A stretch of DNA of 64,000 nt from Bugula neritina (GCA_964035545.1 OZ037765.1:25556504-25620503), one strand, 5' to 3'. Counted from the stretch's first letter, positions 1 to 13,600 are shown. Made by a program: numbers and translations. The notes: a model not told the origin generated them from the sequence alone.

Positions 1-36
1 TATCTCGAGAAAGCAGAAACACACCAGCATCCGCAT

Positions 37-446
37 TCAAGCTAGCATGTTCTGTTTTGAAAACATATGAGAAATATATGCCAAAAAGTGTAGGGGCCAG
101 CACGCTTCCTTGCTTAACATGCCATCATGGAATGACCTAATGAAGGCAACCAGGGTTGGTGGACAATCAGCCTTGGCTAGTACTGTAAACAGAGTTTTTC
201 GATTCACAAGATCAAATGCCTCTGTGAGGTCTACAAATGCCAAGAAAAGCGGTCTTCTCTGCTCACGGGACTTCTCCATCAGTTGGCGAACAGCAAAGAT
301 CATGTCTGTTGTTGATCGTTGTGCCCAGAACCCACATTGTGACTCAGGGTAAATTGTATCAGCCACTTGTTGGAGGCGCTTGAGAAGTATTTTTGCAAAG
401 ACTTTGCCAGTGAAACTCAATAATGAAATACCACGGTAGTAATAGT
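37..446 (-). mobile_element. Non-LTR retrotransposon (LINE) reverse-transcriptase fragment
   Basis: Read on the minus strand, the frame from about 446 down to about 110 encodes the fingers and palm of a LINE reverse transcriptase. A conserved RGISLL start is followed by GKVFAKILL, then PESQCGF, and then the palm A motif FVDLTEAFD with its catalytic aspartate. Homology fades after FIRSFHDGM, where the remaining codons to the stop at 37 look like out-of-frame sequence. The YxDD box, endonuclease and 3' end are absent, so this is a truncated relic. The combination suggests the CR1/L2/RTE side of the LINE tree; I cannot assign a clade by eye. The left edge of the element may lie outside the window. 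Confidence 0.85.
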
Positions 447-1342
447 TATGCTTCTACTTACAATATCAATATAAATATGACTATCACAATGGCACTCACA
501 ATAATTTAGTCATACTCATAGTGCAATAGCCAATAAGTGAAACTGAATAGTCAATAACCATTAAATATAATACTGATTTTAAGTAGTATATACTTACAGT
601 TATTGAGTTATTATATATTAATATAGTCAATAACTTGATAATAACAATTATATATTTAATATTTATAGTGTAAATATAATAATAATAATACTAATGCTAT
701 CACTTAATGATAATATAGGTGTATACTAATAGTAGCGTAATACTGATTTTAAAAGTGTTGAAACTATAAACCTAGTAGTTACAATATTTTTAATTTCAAT
801 TACTAGGTCTAGTAGTAGTAGCTTAGGCTTGGCCTTGTAGCACAAGTTCTAAGAGAATGATAATGGTTAGTCTTAGTGTTCAAGCTTTTAGTCCTATAAC
901 TCTCAACTGTTGGTGTAACCTAGCTAATTTGTAAGTGAAAACTAATTTGTTCTTTTGACTTTTTGCATTATTTATAAATTCACTGATGGTAATTTATAAT
1001 AGTTGGTACTTTTATTAGCAAGTATTATTAGTTTATTTTTTTCTCTTATTTGTTAGGTGTCTCTCTTGTTTTGTTAAAATTGATCTTTTATGTACACAGT
1101 ACATTGTTTTAAAGATTACATAGACTGAATTAATTTCAACATTCAAATTCTTGCAGTTTTAATATTGAAGAAGGTGTTGATGAGATTTAAATTCATAATT
1201 TTTGCTGTTTGGGCTTGTAAGAAATTAAGTAGTAGTATGTATGCTTTTAGCTGATTTTCTCACACTTACTACACCTGTACTTTACGTAGGCTAATAATCA
1301 TATCACGTTAAACTGTTATTACATGTGGTAGGTGCATACTAA
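447..1342. other. Intergenic AT-rich spacer upstream of PRXL2C
   Basis: No coding exon or RNA gene is visible. The left half is rich in TAATA/TAGTA-type drifting simple sequence. The right part should contain the promoter and 5' UTR of the next gene, but no clear core promoter element stands out. Confidence 0.5.
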
Positions 1343-3714
1343 ATGATGGAAGAAGTTAATCAAAATGATGTACAGAGTCAACAAATGCTGAGGGGCGATG
1401 AGAAGCCTGAGCAACTATCCGAAAAAATAAATTGGGAATCAGTAGATCAATATGAACTTGAAAATGAAAATGGATCAAAAATATTGTTTGCTGATGTTTA
1501 CAAAGGTGTTCAAACAATAATCATCTTTATTAGAGTAAGTCAAATCGATCACAATTTTTGTATTAAGTCTAACCTAATAAACCGATCTGTGGGATTTTTC
1601 TGTTAATTGATATAATTCAATAAAGACTGAAAAAAATGTAAAATGTGTAAAAATAGAATTCCTATGCTAATCATTTATTGGTGTAAACTAAATAGAGCTG
1701 TTGGCTAATTTGTAGTTCCCAATTCTTTTGCAACGGCTATAATTACTAGTGTACACATGCCTTTTTAAAAATGAAGTACTTCTTAATCTCCTTAATGTTG
1801 TGATGAAAATTAACTAGATCTAAGTTCTAAAATTACTGACCATTTTGATTTGTAACGGTGTTGAAATTTTTTTTAGCAAAACTGACATTTTATGACACTG
1901 CGGTCATTAGAAATTTGTATTTGTAATTTTTTATGTTTATGTTGTTTTTTTCTAGCATTTTCTATGTTTTACGGCCAAAGAATATGTAGAAGATCTTGCA
2001 AAGATTCCTAGAGAAAAACTTGAAAGCTGTCGGATTCGCCTTGTAATCATAGGATGCGGTGATGTCAAATTCATGAAAGTAAGTTTCTGTGTATTATCTG
2101 CTGGTCTATTATAGTTGTACAGAGGATGAAATCAAAAATCAATAAAATATGTTAAAATCCGATTCTTTTAAGTGTTTGACTAAAACATGTTATATAATTA
2201 TTTTGACTAAACATGTCAACAATTGTATTTTTTGAACTAGTGTATTTGTAGTTTTATGGCAGCCAGCTTGATTCGGTTGCCTAGTCTTAAGGCCTGGCCT
2301 CACGATCGTGAGAATCACACGAAATCGTCTATTTAACACGAAAAAACATTTGTACAAGAAAATTTAAGGGAATTCAAACAAAATCATCTTCGTTGGGTGT
2401 ACACAGCGATGACGATGGACAAAAAGTCACAATCGACGATAAGCACCATTTGGTTGGGCAATAGAATTTTAGCAGCAGTTATTATTTCATTTCTACCATG
2501 TTTCTCTATTTGGCAACTTTCTGTTGTTTGTATCTCGTGCAAGACTCGTTCACGAACTATTTATTATGTGTTTCGTCCGACGAGTGTGTGGCTGGTCATA
2601 ATGAGAGGATAACTCACGAAAATCGTCACACGATTTCTTGTGATTCTCACGATCGTGAGGCCAGGCCTTTACCTTTTAGCAACAGGCAGATTTGTTTTCA
2701 TTTTTTCCTGAATAGATTTGAAGAATCTTTTGATTTTCAAATTAGATATAGGCACACATGTATGCAGTTTTTTTTTTATAAAACAGCTTAGTGTTAATTG
2801 TTGAATTATTGTAAAAAGCTAAAATATTCTTCAAAAGAATCGAATGCTACAATTATTCAAATATTTGAATTGTAAATATAACATTGTAATAAATGTTAAT
2901 ATGCGTTTCATAATTTTATTCCAATATACTATTTTGCTATTCATAAATGAAATTAATTGGTTTATACTGTAGCAATAAAGTGTAATCATTTAAAATTAGT
3001 TAGACTTGCTTACCATGCACGGGACACTTGCACTTGTATAAGTTATTTTTATATATATTTCCACAGCAATTTAGACGAGACACTGGTTATTGGGCTGAGT
3101 TTTACACAGACACCAAAATGGGTTTATATAAGTTGATGGGCTGTAAAACTACACCTGACATAGGCAACTTGTCGTCTAGTAAACATGCCAAATCGTCAGC
3201 GGTTATGGGAATTATTAAATCTGCCATTAGGTCTACAAACTTCCCTGGGGAGTGGCAAGGGGATACCAAGCAGCAGGGAGCAGCATTTATTATAGGACCA
3301 GGTAATGTAGTGGTCTGGAGAGATTAGAGTAGGTACAACATATTTTTTCAAAACTGTTTTAATTGACTTCAAAGGTAGCTTAAAAATTATCACATGATAT
3401 AAAAAATTTCTGCATTACTTTCTAAATATCTAACATTTCTGCATCTTTTCATCAAAAGTGGGAATTTTAGACAAAATAATTAATGTAAATTTACCATAAC
3501 CATGTTCAAAATTGTTTTGAAATAGTTTGTGTTTGCTGCACCAGCAATTGTTTAAAAAAACTGAATTTATTTGTGTTGTTTGATAGGTCATGATTGCCAC
3601 TTCCGTCATATTGATGCTAATAGTTCTGATCATTATCCAATCAATAAACTACTGGACCTGGTCAATATCGAGAATATCTGCTTTATGAAAGATAGTGGAG
3701 TCATTACTGTCTAG
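1343..3714 (+). CDS. PRXL2C: Peroxiredoxin-like 2C (AAED1-type thioredoxin-fold protein)
   Basis: Four exons, 1343-1534, 1956-2078, 3067-3301 and 3587-3714, join in frame to 225 codons, almost the same as the vertebrate PRXL2C (AAED1) length. The AhpC/TSA-like fold is recognisable by the strand IIIFIR running straight into HFLC, then KEYVEDLAKIPR, LVIIG, the WQGD-KQQG-AFIIGPG strand and a C-terminal SGVITV. The start is the first Met of the exon; a second Met follows immediately. Family members are thought to be redox-related cytosolic proteins. The usual CxxC of the active-site loop is here C-F-T-A, so only the first cysteine (residue 68) remains. Intron 2 carries a MITE. An AATAAA lies 423 nt after the stop. 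Identification is firm; catalytic ability is open. Confidence 0.9.
2290..2668. mobile_element. PIF/Harbinger-like MITE in PRXL2C intron 2
   Basis: A 379-bp element is bounded by terminal inverted repeats that match at 38 of the first 39 positions (mismatch at position 31) and begin AGGCCTGGCC. It is flanked by TTA on both sides (2287-2289 and 2669-2671), the 3-bp TWA-type target duplication typical of PIF/Harbinger elements. Each arm contains the perfect 14-bp palindrome CTCACGATCGTGAG (2299-2312 and 2646-2659). There is no transposase, so it is non-autonomous. The superfamily call rests on the TTA duplication only. Confidence 0.85.
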
Positions 3715-5875
3715 TATATTACATTTTTATACATTCTACTGATTTTTTTACTAGACACATTTTTTACTGCTCATATGTTCTATTGTTATTTTTGAACATT
3801 ATAATGCTATCACCTGTTGGTTTTTTTATGACAATCATGTTGTTATTGATTTTTCCTCACTTTTTTATGAATTGCACTATCATTCTTTATAAGCAATATC
3901 CTTATGTTGCTGGATTGCTACTGAACTATACCATTTTCCTCTATCACAGATACTATTTTAATTTTGATTCTTTAGTAACTTGATGTTTTTATTGGTGATC
4001 ACATTTATGAATTTTCATTTCCTGATCTCTTGTATTTTATTAGCTTTAATGTTTGCTCCTGTTCAGCATTTTGTGTCTTTTAGTATTTAACTGTCTATTG
4101 AAACAAGATAGCAATGTCTGGTTTCCAGAATTGAAAAATAAAAAGCAATTGGAAAATTATTTCAAAAATGAACCTTAGAACTTGGGCTTATATTGTCAAA
4201 ATATCTTGTACAGTCTATGTGGGTTTGTGTATACTGCATATACATGTAATTTATTCATCCAAGCTAACTTGTGACTACTATTTTTAGATTATTGCTAAAA
4301 TCACTTCAGTCATGTGCCATTCTCATAAATTGGTAAGATATTATAAGCATACATACTATTTGGAAAAAAATGTAATTCTTGTTTTAGTAACATAGAAAGT
4401 TATCTTCCATATACAAAGCTGGTCATACATCACACTGGATATTAAATATCGGAAATAAATTCTATTGCAAGGAAATTAGAATAGCATAATTTTTTTCTCT
4501 CTTTAATACTATTATTGTGGATCACGTCATGTTATTAAGTATTCCAACATCTGCTGCTCATCACTTTGTTTGCAGCTCATAAAATGATAAAGCAGCTGTA
4601 TTTGCAACTGCAAGTTTATACAGAGCCCCTTTAAAACTCTTATAATGTGCATAATATCTTCAGATTGTAGGCTTGTGGATATCTGTATGTATGGTGCCTA
4701 TATGTGCATGACTTACATTCAGTGCACAATTTCCGTTACAGAAGAGTTTGCTGCTTTCATTTACATTCGATTATCTATAAAAAAAGCCAACAAGCTTTTA
4801 GCCTAGAAATCTTGAACTGCATTGAGCTCTAGAATTATCTTGTCTCGTTTTGAACTGTTAGTTACTGTTTCATAAATCAATATTTTCATCAATAACAATT
4901 AACAAAATCCCCAGAAGGCATTCCACAGTATGTAGACTATCCTATCATAAAGCATATGGTGATTATGTGATTATGCCTTTCATGGCTTATGTCTTACAGC
5001 AAAGTTAAACTGGCATGCAATGGTCAGAACTTTGATCAGTCAGAATTTGGCCAAAAGTTCCATTTTACATGCTCACTAAAATATCTATTTTTATAATTAT
5101 TTCAGTGGCTACATTACATTAACAACAGAGTTTGGTTACTGTTTAGCTTGAAGTTGTTTTCTTTCACACAGCACAGTAGATCTATTTAACCTTAGGTAAG
5201 ACAACTCTATAAAATGTGTAAAATTCCATACCTGTTCCGAATTGTACTTCAATTGTTTTGTCATCATTAAAATTAATTTTTTATTTCAAAAAACAATAAA
5301 TTATTGTTTTGTTTTTAAAAAAATATGATAAAATTAAAAAAATATTTGTGAAAGCATCTTACTTCTCCGATCAATAATGCGCAACGGTGACGTAACTAGC
5401 CAATACCTGATTCAGGCCAATACCAACTGAGTCATATTCATATTGATGGACATAGTGAAACTAAATGTAATATCGACATATCGTACCGTTACTAAAAAAA
5501 ATCGTTCAACTCTCTTTAGGTTTTAGTCACTAAATATGAGATCTGAAGTCTGGTGATGAAGTAGTACTTGGAAGTTTAAACAGGTTGAGATTAGTGATTA
5601 GTCATACATGATACTCGTCTCATCAGTCTGAGTGGTTTACATTGACTTTGGGTTTCAGTTGACATTGGCCTTGGGCTTGGGGGTTGGCCTTGGGTTTGAC
5701 ATTCAGTTTCACAGTTCAGTTTTAGTTTGAGTCATCATTCAGTTTCACATTAGTCATTAGTGTAACTGTAAGACCCTTGGTATTTCACTTTGTCTTAGTC
5801 TTACAGTTAGAGTTAGTGTTACTCTTGAAGCAATTAATAGTAATACGATAATAAATTTCTTAATTGGATTTGGTC
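3715..5875. other. PRXL2C 3' region and FEM1 upstream spacer
   Basis: No exon could be supported. An AATAAA at 4137-4142 is a candidate PRXL2C polyadenylation signal. The stretch 5600-5850 contains reiterated TTGGGCTTGG, CAGTTTCA and AGTTAGTG-like words, a degenerate simple sequence lying just before the FEM1 start. A TGACGTAA word at about 5389 resembles a CRE half-consensus, but one match of this length is weak evidence. Confidence 0.4.
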
Positions 5876-8800
5876 ATGGATTGGAAAACTTCATTCTATG
5901 CAGCAGCAAGAGATGGTAATGTTAAGCAACTAAAAGATCACATTGGATCTCGAAAAAGTGATGAACTCAAATCGCTCATCAATCACAGAACAGGAGATGG
6001 GGATGGAAAGGGTGCTACACCATTAGTTATGGCAACTAAAAATGGGCACTATGAGGTAGTACAGTTTTTGATTGAACATTGTGGTGCAGATGTTGAGCTT
6101 GTAGGATCAGTTACGTTTGATGGCGAAACTATAGATGGAGCGCCCCCTCTCTGGTGCGCTGCTGCAGCAGGACACTTGGATATTGTGAAGTTTTTGATTC
6201 AGCACAATGCCAATGTAAACAATACAACAGTCACAAACTCTACGCCTCTCAGAGCAGCATGTTTCGATGGACATTTTGAAATTGTAAAATATCTCGTAGA
6301 ACGTAATGCAAATATTGAAATTGCCAATAGACACGGTCATACATGCCTTATGATATCTTGTTATAAAGGCCATTTAGATATCGTAAAGTATCTCTTAGAT
6401 ACAGGAGCTGATGTCAATAGAAAAAGTATCAAAGGTTAGTCTAAAGATCCACCTTATTTCAAGATGTTATTAAAATTGTCTTTGTAATATGCCAGACTTT
6501 AATATTATTTCTACTATTAGGATTGGTTATAATGTTGCTTGCAGTTTTACAGCTGATTCTAGGAAACATCAAAATACTGCAAAACTTTCTGATGACCCAA
6601 GTCCTTAAGTACAAAGTTACTAGATGTCTATCACCCTTGTCTTATATTCAAATTAATTTATATTTTCTTGAAAACAATTTTTTTAATTTAGTTCAATGCA
6701 AGCTAATTTAGCAATAGTAGGCTACTTTTTTGCGTGTGCACTAGTAAATTTGAGTAACCCTGAAAAAAAACTTTTAATGACTTATTCTTAATATGCTTGA
6801 ACCAAGTTATAAAAGTATCAATATAAGGCAAGGTATCAATAAAGGCAAGCAATATATTAGTTTTATCATTTCATCAACAGTTTTAATCACCTTTTAGAGC
6901 TTATATTATGAAAGACTGTTGAAAAGTACTGGTTACTGGCAAAATAAAAATCAGGGGCAGTTGGTATTGTGACTTACTTGATGGATTCCCAACATGAAAT
7001 TTTACCCAAAAGTATTGAACTCTAAACTAAGTCTAATCTGGCCAGTTGCATTTTTAAACCTAGAATAGATTTGTTCATAATCACTGCAAATGGTTATCTT
7101 GAAATGCAATATTATGTTGAGAAACATCAGTTATTAGCAAGAAAATTAAACTGATTACCGCCATCTTGTTTGTTGAGGGGTAAGCAAATCATTGTGAGTT
7201 AACAAACAATCTGTTTTTCCAATTTTAAATGTAAGTTACGGTACAAAAATTTGTATGTGGGTTTGGAAATTTGCTATGATCAGCCAAGTCATGAACATTA
7301 TATGGAAAAAATTTAATTATTATTACTCAGAAGATTGAATTTTCATTTTAAAGTTTGCTTCTTTTGTAAAAATTTATATTGTGTTAATGACTTGTCAAAT
7401 GAACTCATTCAAAAGCTAGATACATTTATTTCTAAAAATCTTTTCCAAGTTTTTAATGCTTTTGACTTTCAAATGGTACCTGTTAATCATGTGATTTGTA
7501 TTTTAGGCAATACAGCGTTACATGATTGTGCTGAGTCCGGCAGTTTGGAGATCATGGCTCTATTATTAGATCATGCTGCTAAGATGGAGAAGGATGCTTA
7601 TGGCATGACACCTCTGTTTGCAGCTGCTGTTACAGGACATACTAAAATTGTAGAGTTTCTGATACGGCGGTGAGTAATAGGATTGTCTAAAGTGTTTTGC
7701 AGTAAGCGAGATTTGGTGCAACTGTAAAGCTATGTTTATATTATTTTTAATATACCAATTCACCCTTGCCGAAATCCCATATGCTTAATGAATTAAAATC
7801 ACATTAAAATGCTAAAAAAATATTTCAATAATTGCTCAAGTTCTAAATTGGAATTTAACAAATAATGCTTTTAAGACAAATGTTTACTATGCGTAAATTT
7901 TCATTTATAATTTGTCAATTGAGATCTTCTTTGTATAAAATATTTTAGTGTATCCCTCAAAATTTTCATAGACTTTGAAATGTTTTGCGCTCTGGTCATA
8001 TATAAAATAAAGACTCAGTGAAAGATTGTTTCTTTTTGCAATGATCTTCATGCTAACTGAAAAATGGAGTGAAAATGGCAATATAAAGGAAATACTCTGT
8101 GATTACTGCTTGAAATAATATTTTTGGTAAATTTTAGAGATGAAGTTTCAAAAGTGGATAGGATTGAGGCCTTGGAGTTACTTGGTGCAACGTATGTGGA
8201 CAAGAAACGTGACATGGTTGGAGCTATCAAGTACTGGAAGCGGGCGCTAGAACTAAGGTTAGGGTTGTCTCTCATGTAATTTGCTCATTGGTTTTTTGAA
8301 AACATTTTTAAGCAGTGCTCGGCTTAGCATTTACTTTTTATATAGTTTATTTGAGCAACTTATGATATGAAGTTATGTACCCATCACTCCTAATATACAC
8401 GCAGTGATGATAGAGCTAGTTTTCCATCATATTAGGAGTTATGGCCTGGACACACTACAATATTTCCAAAATTAAAAGTGTTCATTGCTTGTGTTTCTAG
8501 TATGTTGTAAATACCAGCAGATCCTTATAAGGAATGTTCACACAGTAACCTTTAGTTGAAAGCATCATGTATTCACGTGAAAGCAACTCGCACATGTCTT
8601 GGCAAAATTTAAAACACTTTTTTATCTAAAAAATTCTAATCATTAGCCAGCTTTAATGATCAAAAAGATAAGTCAGTAAAAAAGTTATTTAAATTTTTCA
8701 GTAATAGTGTTTTTTGATAAACAATAATTGATCAGCCACTAAAATGTTTAGTTTTTGTTCCTGTTGGCAGGAGGAGATAATTTCTAAATAATTTTGGTAT

Positions 8801-9969
8801 ATGCGTTTTCAACATATCTATTTTTATATGTATTTCGTTAGTCATTTCTTTTCTTAACATAGTTCTTTGCAGTTTTCTGTTATTTATAGGAACTTTCTGT
8901 TATTTATAGGAACTTGGACCCAAACAATCCAATTGTCAAGCCTGTAGCTGCGTCAACTGTAGCAGCATATGAAGGTGCAGTAGAGATACAGAATGTTGCG
9001 CAGCTGCAGGAGTTGATAATGGACCATGACTGTATGAGAATGCAGGCACTGCTGGTTCGAGAGAGAATCCTGGGTCCTGCTCACCCAGATACCTCCTACT
9101 ACATCAGATATCGCGGTGCAGTTTATGCAGACATGGGTGACTTTGATAGATGTATTGCTCTCTGGATGTATGCCCTAGACATGCAAATGAGCAAGCTTGA
9201 TCCATTGTCACCCATGACACAGTCTTCTTTGTTATCATTTGCTGAACTTTTCAGTTTCATGATGGGCAACGATCGACGTCGTACCACCTGCATTGTTAAG
9301 TTCACTGATATTTGCCTAATATTCAGTAAGGCTATCACAGAGCTGAGTAGAGGGCAAACTGTGCTGATGAACACGGACACGCCACCTAGCGATCGAGAAA
9401 GCACTAACTACTCTCGTATTGTAACAATCATTCTCCACTTCATGTCACTTATTTGCCGTCTTGTACCAAAAATGAATGAGGAAGAAACTTTCACATTTAA
9501 AAAACTGGTTTACCAGCTTGTTAAAATGGAGCCTAAAAATTCAAATGGTCAAACTTTGCTTCATCTAGCTGTCAGCAATGATACTACTAACGTTGGCAAA
9601 TATCCTGTCTGCACATTTCCCTGCTTGGATTGTATACATTTGCTGCTAGAGCTGGATGCATCAGTGGCAAGTCTTGACCTGCACTTAAACTCTGTGCTGC
9701 ACGTTGCCTGTTCTCAAGAGAAAGCCGACAGCCGTGTTCTCTTGGCGCTGCTCACTGCAAATGCTCATATCGACTGGGTCAATGCTGAGGGCAAATGTCC
9801 ATTCGATTACCTAGCTGCGTCTCCCAAATACAAAGATTACGTCAGTGCTGTGGTACCTCAAAGCTTTACTTCCCTCACCTGCTTGGCTGCTAAGGCTGTG
9901 AAAAAATATAAGATACGCTATCGAGGCCGAATTCCTAAAGAGCTGCAACTCTTTGTCGATAGGCACTAA
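5876..9969 (+). CDS. FEM1: FEM1 homolog (FEM1A/C type), CRL2 substrate receptor
   Basis: Exons 5876-6434, 7507-7669, 8138-8257 and 8910-9969 join to 633 codons (human FEM1 proteins are about 617-669). An N-terminal ankyrin array covers residues 10-265, with NSTPLRAACFDGH and HTCLMISCYKGH; the helical TPR-like part contains LGATYVDKKRD and HPDTSYYIRYRGAVYADMG; C-terminal ankyrin repeats follow at about 470-600, ending in a CLAAKAV helix. FEM1 proteins bridge cullin-2/elongin ligases to substrates carrying C-terminal degrons. The GNTALHDCAESGSLEIM and KMEKDAYGMTPL stretches resemble FEM1A/C, not FEM1B. I place the start at ATG 5876; the open frame extends a few codons upstream but without an ATG. 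The last acceptor is tandemly duplicated. Confidence 0.95.
8386..8439. repeat. Short inverted repeat in FEM1 intron 3
   Basis: ACTCCTAATAT (8386-8396) is repeated as its exact reverse complement at 8429-8439, with a 32-nt spacer. It could form a hairpin in the intron. It may be a fragment of a foldback element; no target duplication was seen. Confidence 0.5.
8874..8913 (+). repeat. FEM1: 20-bp tandem duplication of a splice acceptor (FEM1 intron 3)
   Basis: The unit at 8874-8893 is repeated exactly at 8894-8913. Each copy contains the pyrimidine-rich TTTCTGTTATTTATAG acceptor, giving two identical AG sites 20 nt apart, at 8888-8889 and 8908-8909. Only the downstream AG keeps the FEM1 frame (AG|G joins to an Arg codon). 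Use of the upstream AG would add 20 nt and shift the frame. Confidence 0.9.
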
Positions 9970-10604
9970 CTCTAAATTTCTATATATAAAAGTTCATTTT
10001 ACGCTGTGGTGTGCTTATTGAGTTCCAGGGACAGTGAGATTCTTCGTGATCAGCTTTACACCATGTAACTATAACTACAATAATGGTTGCTGCTTAACAA
10101 TTATGTGTTTTGCTTCATCAGACCCAATATTATTTCATTAATACAAACTTTATTTTTGTACAACTTTAGATAAGTATAAGATATATTTTTGCGCAAAACT
10201 TTCTATGAGTGTGTTTTTTCTTGAGACAGTTCTGTTGTGTATCTAAAATAAGTAAACTTGTCTAATTTTAAGTGTTTGGTACCCTAAGGAGGTGTAATTT
10301 CACATATGAATTGGAAATTTGGGCTTCTCTGATTATATTTTTCTTTTTTCCTGAGCTTTTAAACCTGGTCTGTATTCCCATGTTTTTATTTCACAATATA
10401 CATTAAACTAGCTTGTCAATAATCAAATGATGATTTGTATGCTGTGTCGCGCACAATGAGATGTAGTAGCCTGCTAAGTATTATCATATAAATGATAAAG
10501 TCACTTTAGTTGTTATCAGACTTTTAAGATGATATTGATGTTGATAAAACTACCTAGAGACCTTAACCTTTAGTACTTGGGTTGTTGAAATTGTACGAGT
10601 CAAC

Positions 10605-13600
10605 ATGCACAGATCGGAGAAACTTTCAATAGCAGCTCTTCTTGTGTCGGTTGTAAGTCTTGCAGGCATTGGATACTTGGTTTGGTGAGGCTTTCTATAT
10701 ACTTTGGTATCTAGTTTCGCTACTGCTGTAATGTACACAATACCATGAGAGTTCAATTTAAATATACATAAAAAAACATGGTCTGGCTTTTATCGGATGC
10801 ATTTGTTGAATTTCTAAGTTAAAACTCAAATGAATTTATAGAAAACGCAATTATTACATTAAAGGTTGGAAACCATTAATGATGAGATCAATACCAACCC
10901 CTGTGCCACAGTGCCTAGCACTGTTACTACCTCACCACCTAGCACTGTGTCCTCCCCACTTCCCGAGGAGTCTATCAAACACCTGAAAATTGGGGACTTG
11001 GAAGTGGACAGAGTTTCTGGTACATTTGTATTGAGAAATACCGTCAGCAATACAACTGGGTCCTTTTCAGATTTGGCAGCAAACTACGGAGCTCTGAAAA
11101 ACTGCTCTGAGAGAATAGATAAGGTATTAACTTGCAAATGCATATATATAATTACCAACTCTACTCGGAATGATACTGTAGACTGTTGCTTGTTAATGAG
11201 TATACATATTATAGCATTCCGCCAGAAAATTTTGTATTTTTTATGCCTTTAGCTGTGTTTGAACTCATCCGATGGATTCAAAGTTGTAATACATCCATAT
11301 GAGAGTTTGTCTGCCAGTTGTTATAAAGTACAACAAAGTTATCCTACCTCAGCTCATCAACCAAACATCACAACATGCTTTGATTATGGAGATCAGCATT
11401 GGTATGGAGCGGCTGAGGTACGAATGCTGAATATGGTCAATTTCAAAACTGCATGCAATACATACTTTTGGCTAAATTTCTCTAAAGAGCAATGTATTCA
11501 CTGATTTACAATATTTCTTTTTTGTTGCAAGTTTTTTAGCGTTAAGTCGAATATCATGATTATGTGAATAGCTTTTGCAGTTAGATGGTTTCGTTGCTCA
11601 AGGTTTTATATTTCTTGGTACTTTAATGGCTACACAACAACTCAGTTGTTGGCAAAACTTTCCTAATAGCAGTTAAAGTAGCTACTCTGTATGCCGCAGG
11701 TCCACGATCAGCACTGGCCTGTAAATAAATGGTCTATTGACCTTCAAGAATTCGTCACCAGAGATCCATACTATCCTGGATATTTTGGAAGTGTTCAAGA
11801 AAGGTAAACTGTTTTGTTTCTTCCCTTAAGCCTGTATACAGGTGGTTATTTTTTGCTTATATCTTAATACCTGGGTATATATTATTGTATAGCCTCTCTG
11901 TTTAGCCTGGTTTTCTATGCTGTCTAATTTTATTAAAGTAGACCCGGCAGAGACCTGCCTCTCATATATGTCATCTTTCTAGATGTAGGCTTGGAGAATT
12001 ATAAGTTAATTTTTAGATATGTTTTTCATCACTGTTGGTGCAAAGAATTTTGAAAATATCTAATAATCCACTGCAAGGACATGACCAGCAACTTTATACC
12101 ACAAAGTATTTTAATACCTTTTTCTTTTCTGTATGAATTTTTTAGAAATTAAATAGTGAATGTTAAATGTTGAATAGAGTATAGCGCAAAGTATGATATA
12201 AACTATAGTATAAACTAGAGTATAGTAACTATATATTATTATAAATCACATGGCGCAAACTATAGTATACATTATGGTATTAGATATAGCAAATTAACTG
12301 TGTTTTTGTAGATACTGGATATCATCTGGTGGAGTGGCCATACATATACCCTTTAAAATACCACTCTTTGTCAGCATGAATTCATCCCAAGACAACAAGC
12401 TATGTTTTATATCAAGATTTCATGTGAGTATGTGCAACCTGTCCACAAATTAGCTCACTAAATAATATATAAGCTGATTGGGTAAGAAACATTGTCTGTA
12501 CCTTAGTTTTCTGACTTAATTCAGACTTACAGAATTTTTATCATAAGGAAAGTTTTGTGTGCTGAGTGTATGGTGAAGAAAAGCCTTGGACGTGATCATT
12601 TATATAAGACCATATGCTGTGTCAAGCAATAAAAGTATGACAGCCCATCAAGTGTTTGAAAGTAATTTCAAGTGGAATTGTTCCACATTAACAGCTGTTG
12701 CTTTTCTTGTTTGTAAAAGCACATGTCATGACTATACATGTAGTACTACCAAAATACGTTGCGATCTGTTAACATTAAACTTCTTATGAAAAAATATTAT
12801 TTGCCACCTTAACACTTCTCAATTTCTTCAGCAATTGCAATATTGATGTTTTTCACTAAGACGTCAGTAAGTGAAGTCAATTTAACTTCAATTTTAACTT
12901 AACACACTCTCGGATTTAATCTTATTCAACTTTTCCAATATGTTTATACGTTACTGGGCAGTAACTTACGCACTATATGATGCTGTTGAAGTTTCTCTAA
13001 GGGTGCTATTCCTGAACTTAGTTGGGAGTTGTAAACTTTCTGGCAGTACTGGAGGTTCTAGTTTAATTTATATGTAGGGTAAATTACTTTTTGCAGATCT
13101 TACCACTTTTGATGCACCTAAACCTTAGTAGCTGTCTCTCTGTAATGTTAGTTTAGAGAACTAGTTGCAGGCACAATGCTGTGTACACTTATTGTAGCAG
13201 CAGTCCCTTGACTTATAATATTGGGATCTAAGTTTGAGTAAAACAATATTTTTTCCATTGCACTTATTAGCTCTAAAGTATTTTCTTTAAATGCGAAGAG
13301 CCTCTAGATCGGGGGGGGGGTAAGTCCCCTAGATAAACATCTGCTATCTTCAAATCCAACTTTAGCCTATTATTTTAGTTTAACTTCTATCTATAGCCTG
13401 CAGCCAGAAACATAGCATAAGTGTCAGATGCTAAAAATAATGTACAATTCTTTTTTATACTCATGTCGGATCTATAATATACGGAGGCTTGTTTTTGGAG
13501 TTATCTGCCATATATTTTGCAATTTTATTGTCTCTCTTCTGATTTTAGGATTCTGTGTACCATAATATTAACAATGAAGATTTAAACCTGACTTTTGACA

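Noticed and set aside
2397-2791. Two overlapping plus-strand frames in PRXL2C intron 2
   Set aside because: They lie mostly inside the MITE and show no protein features.
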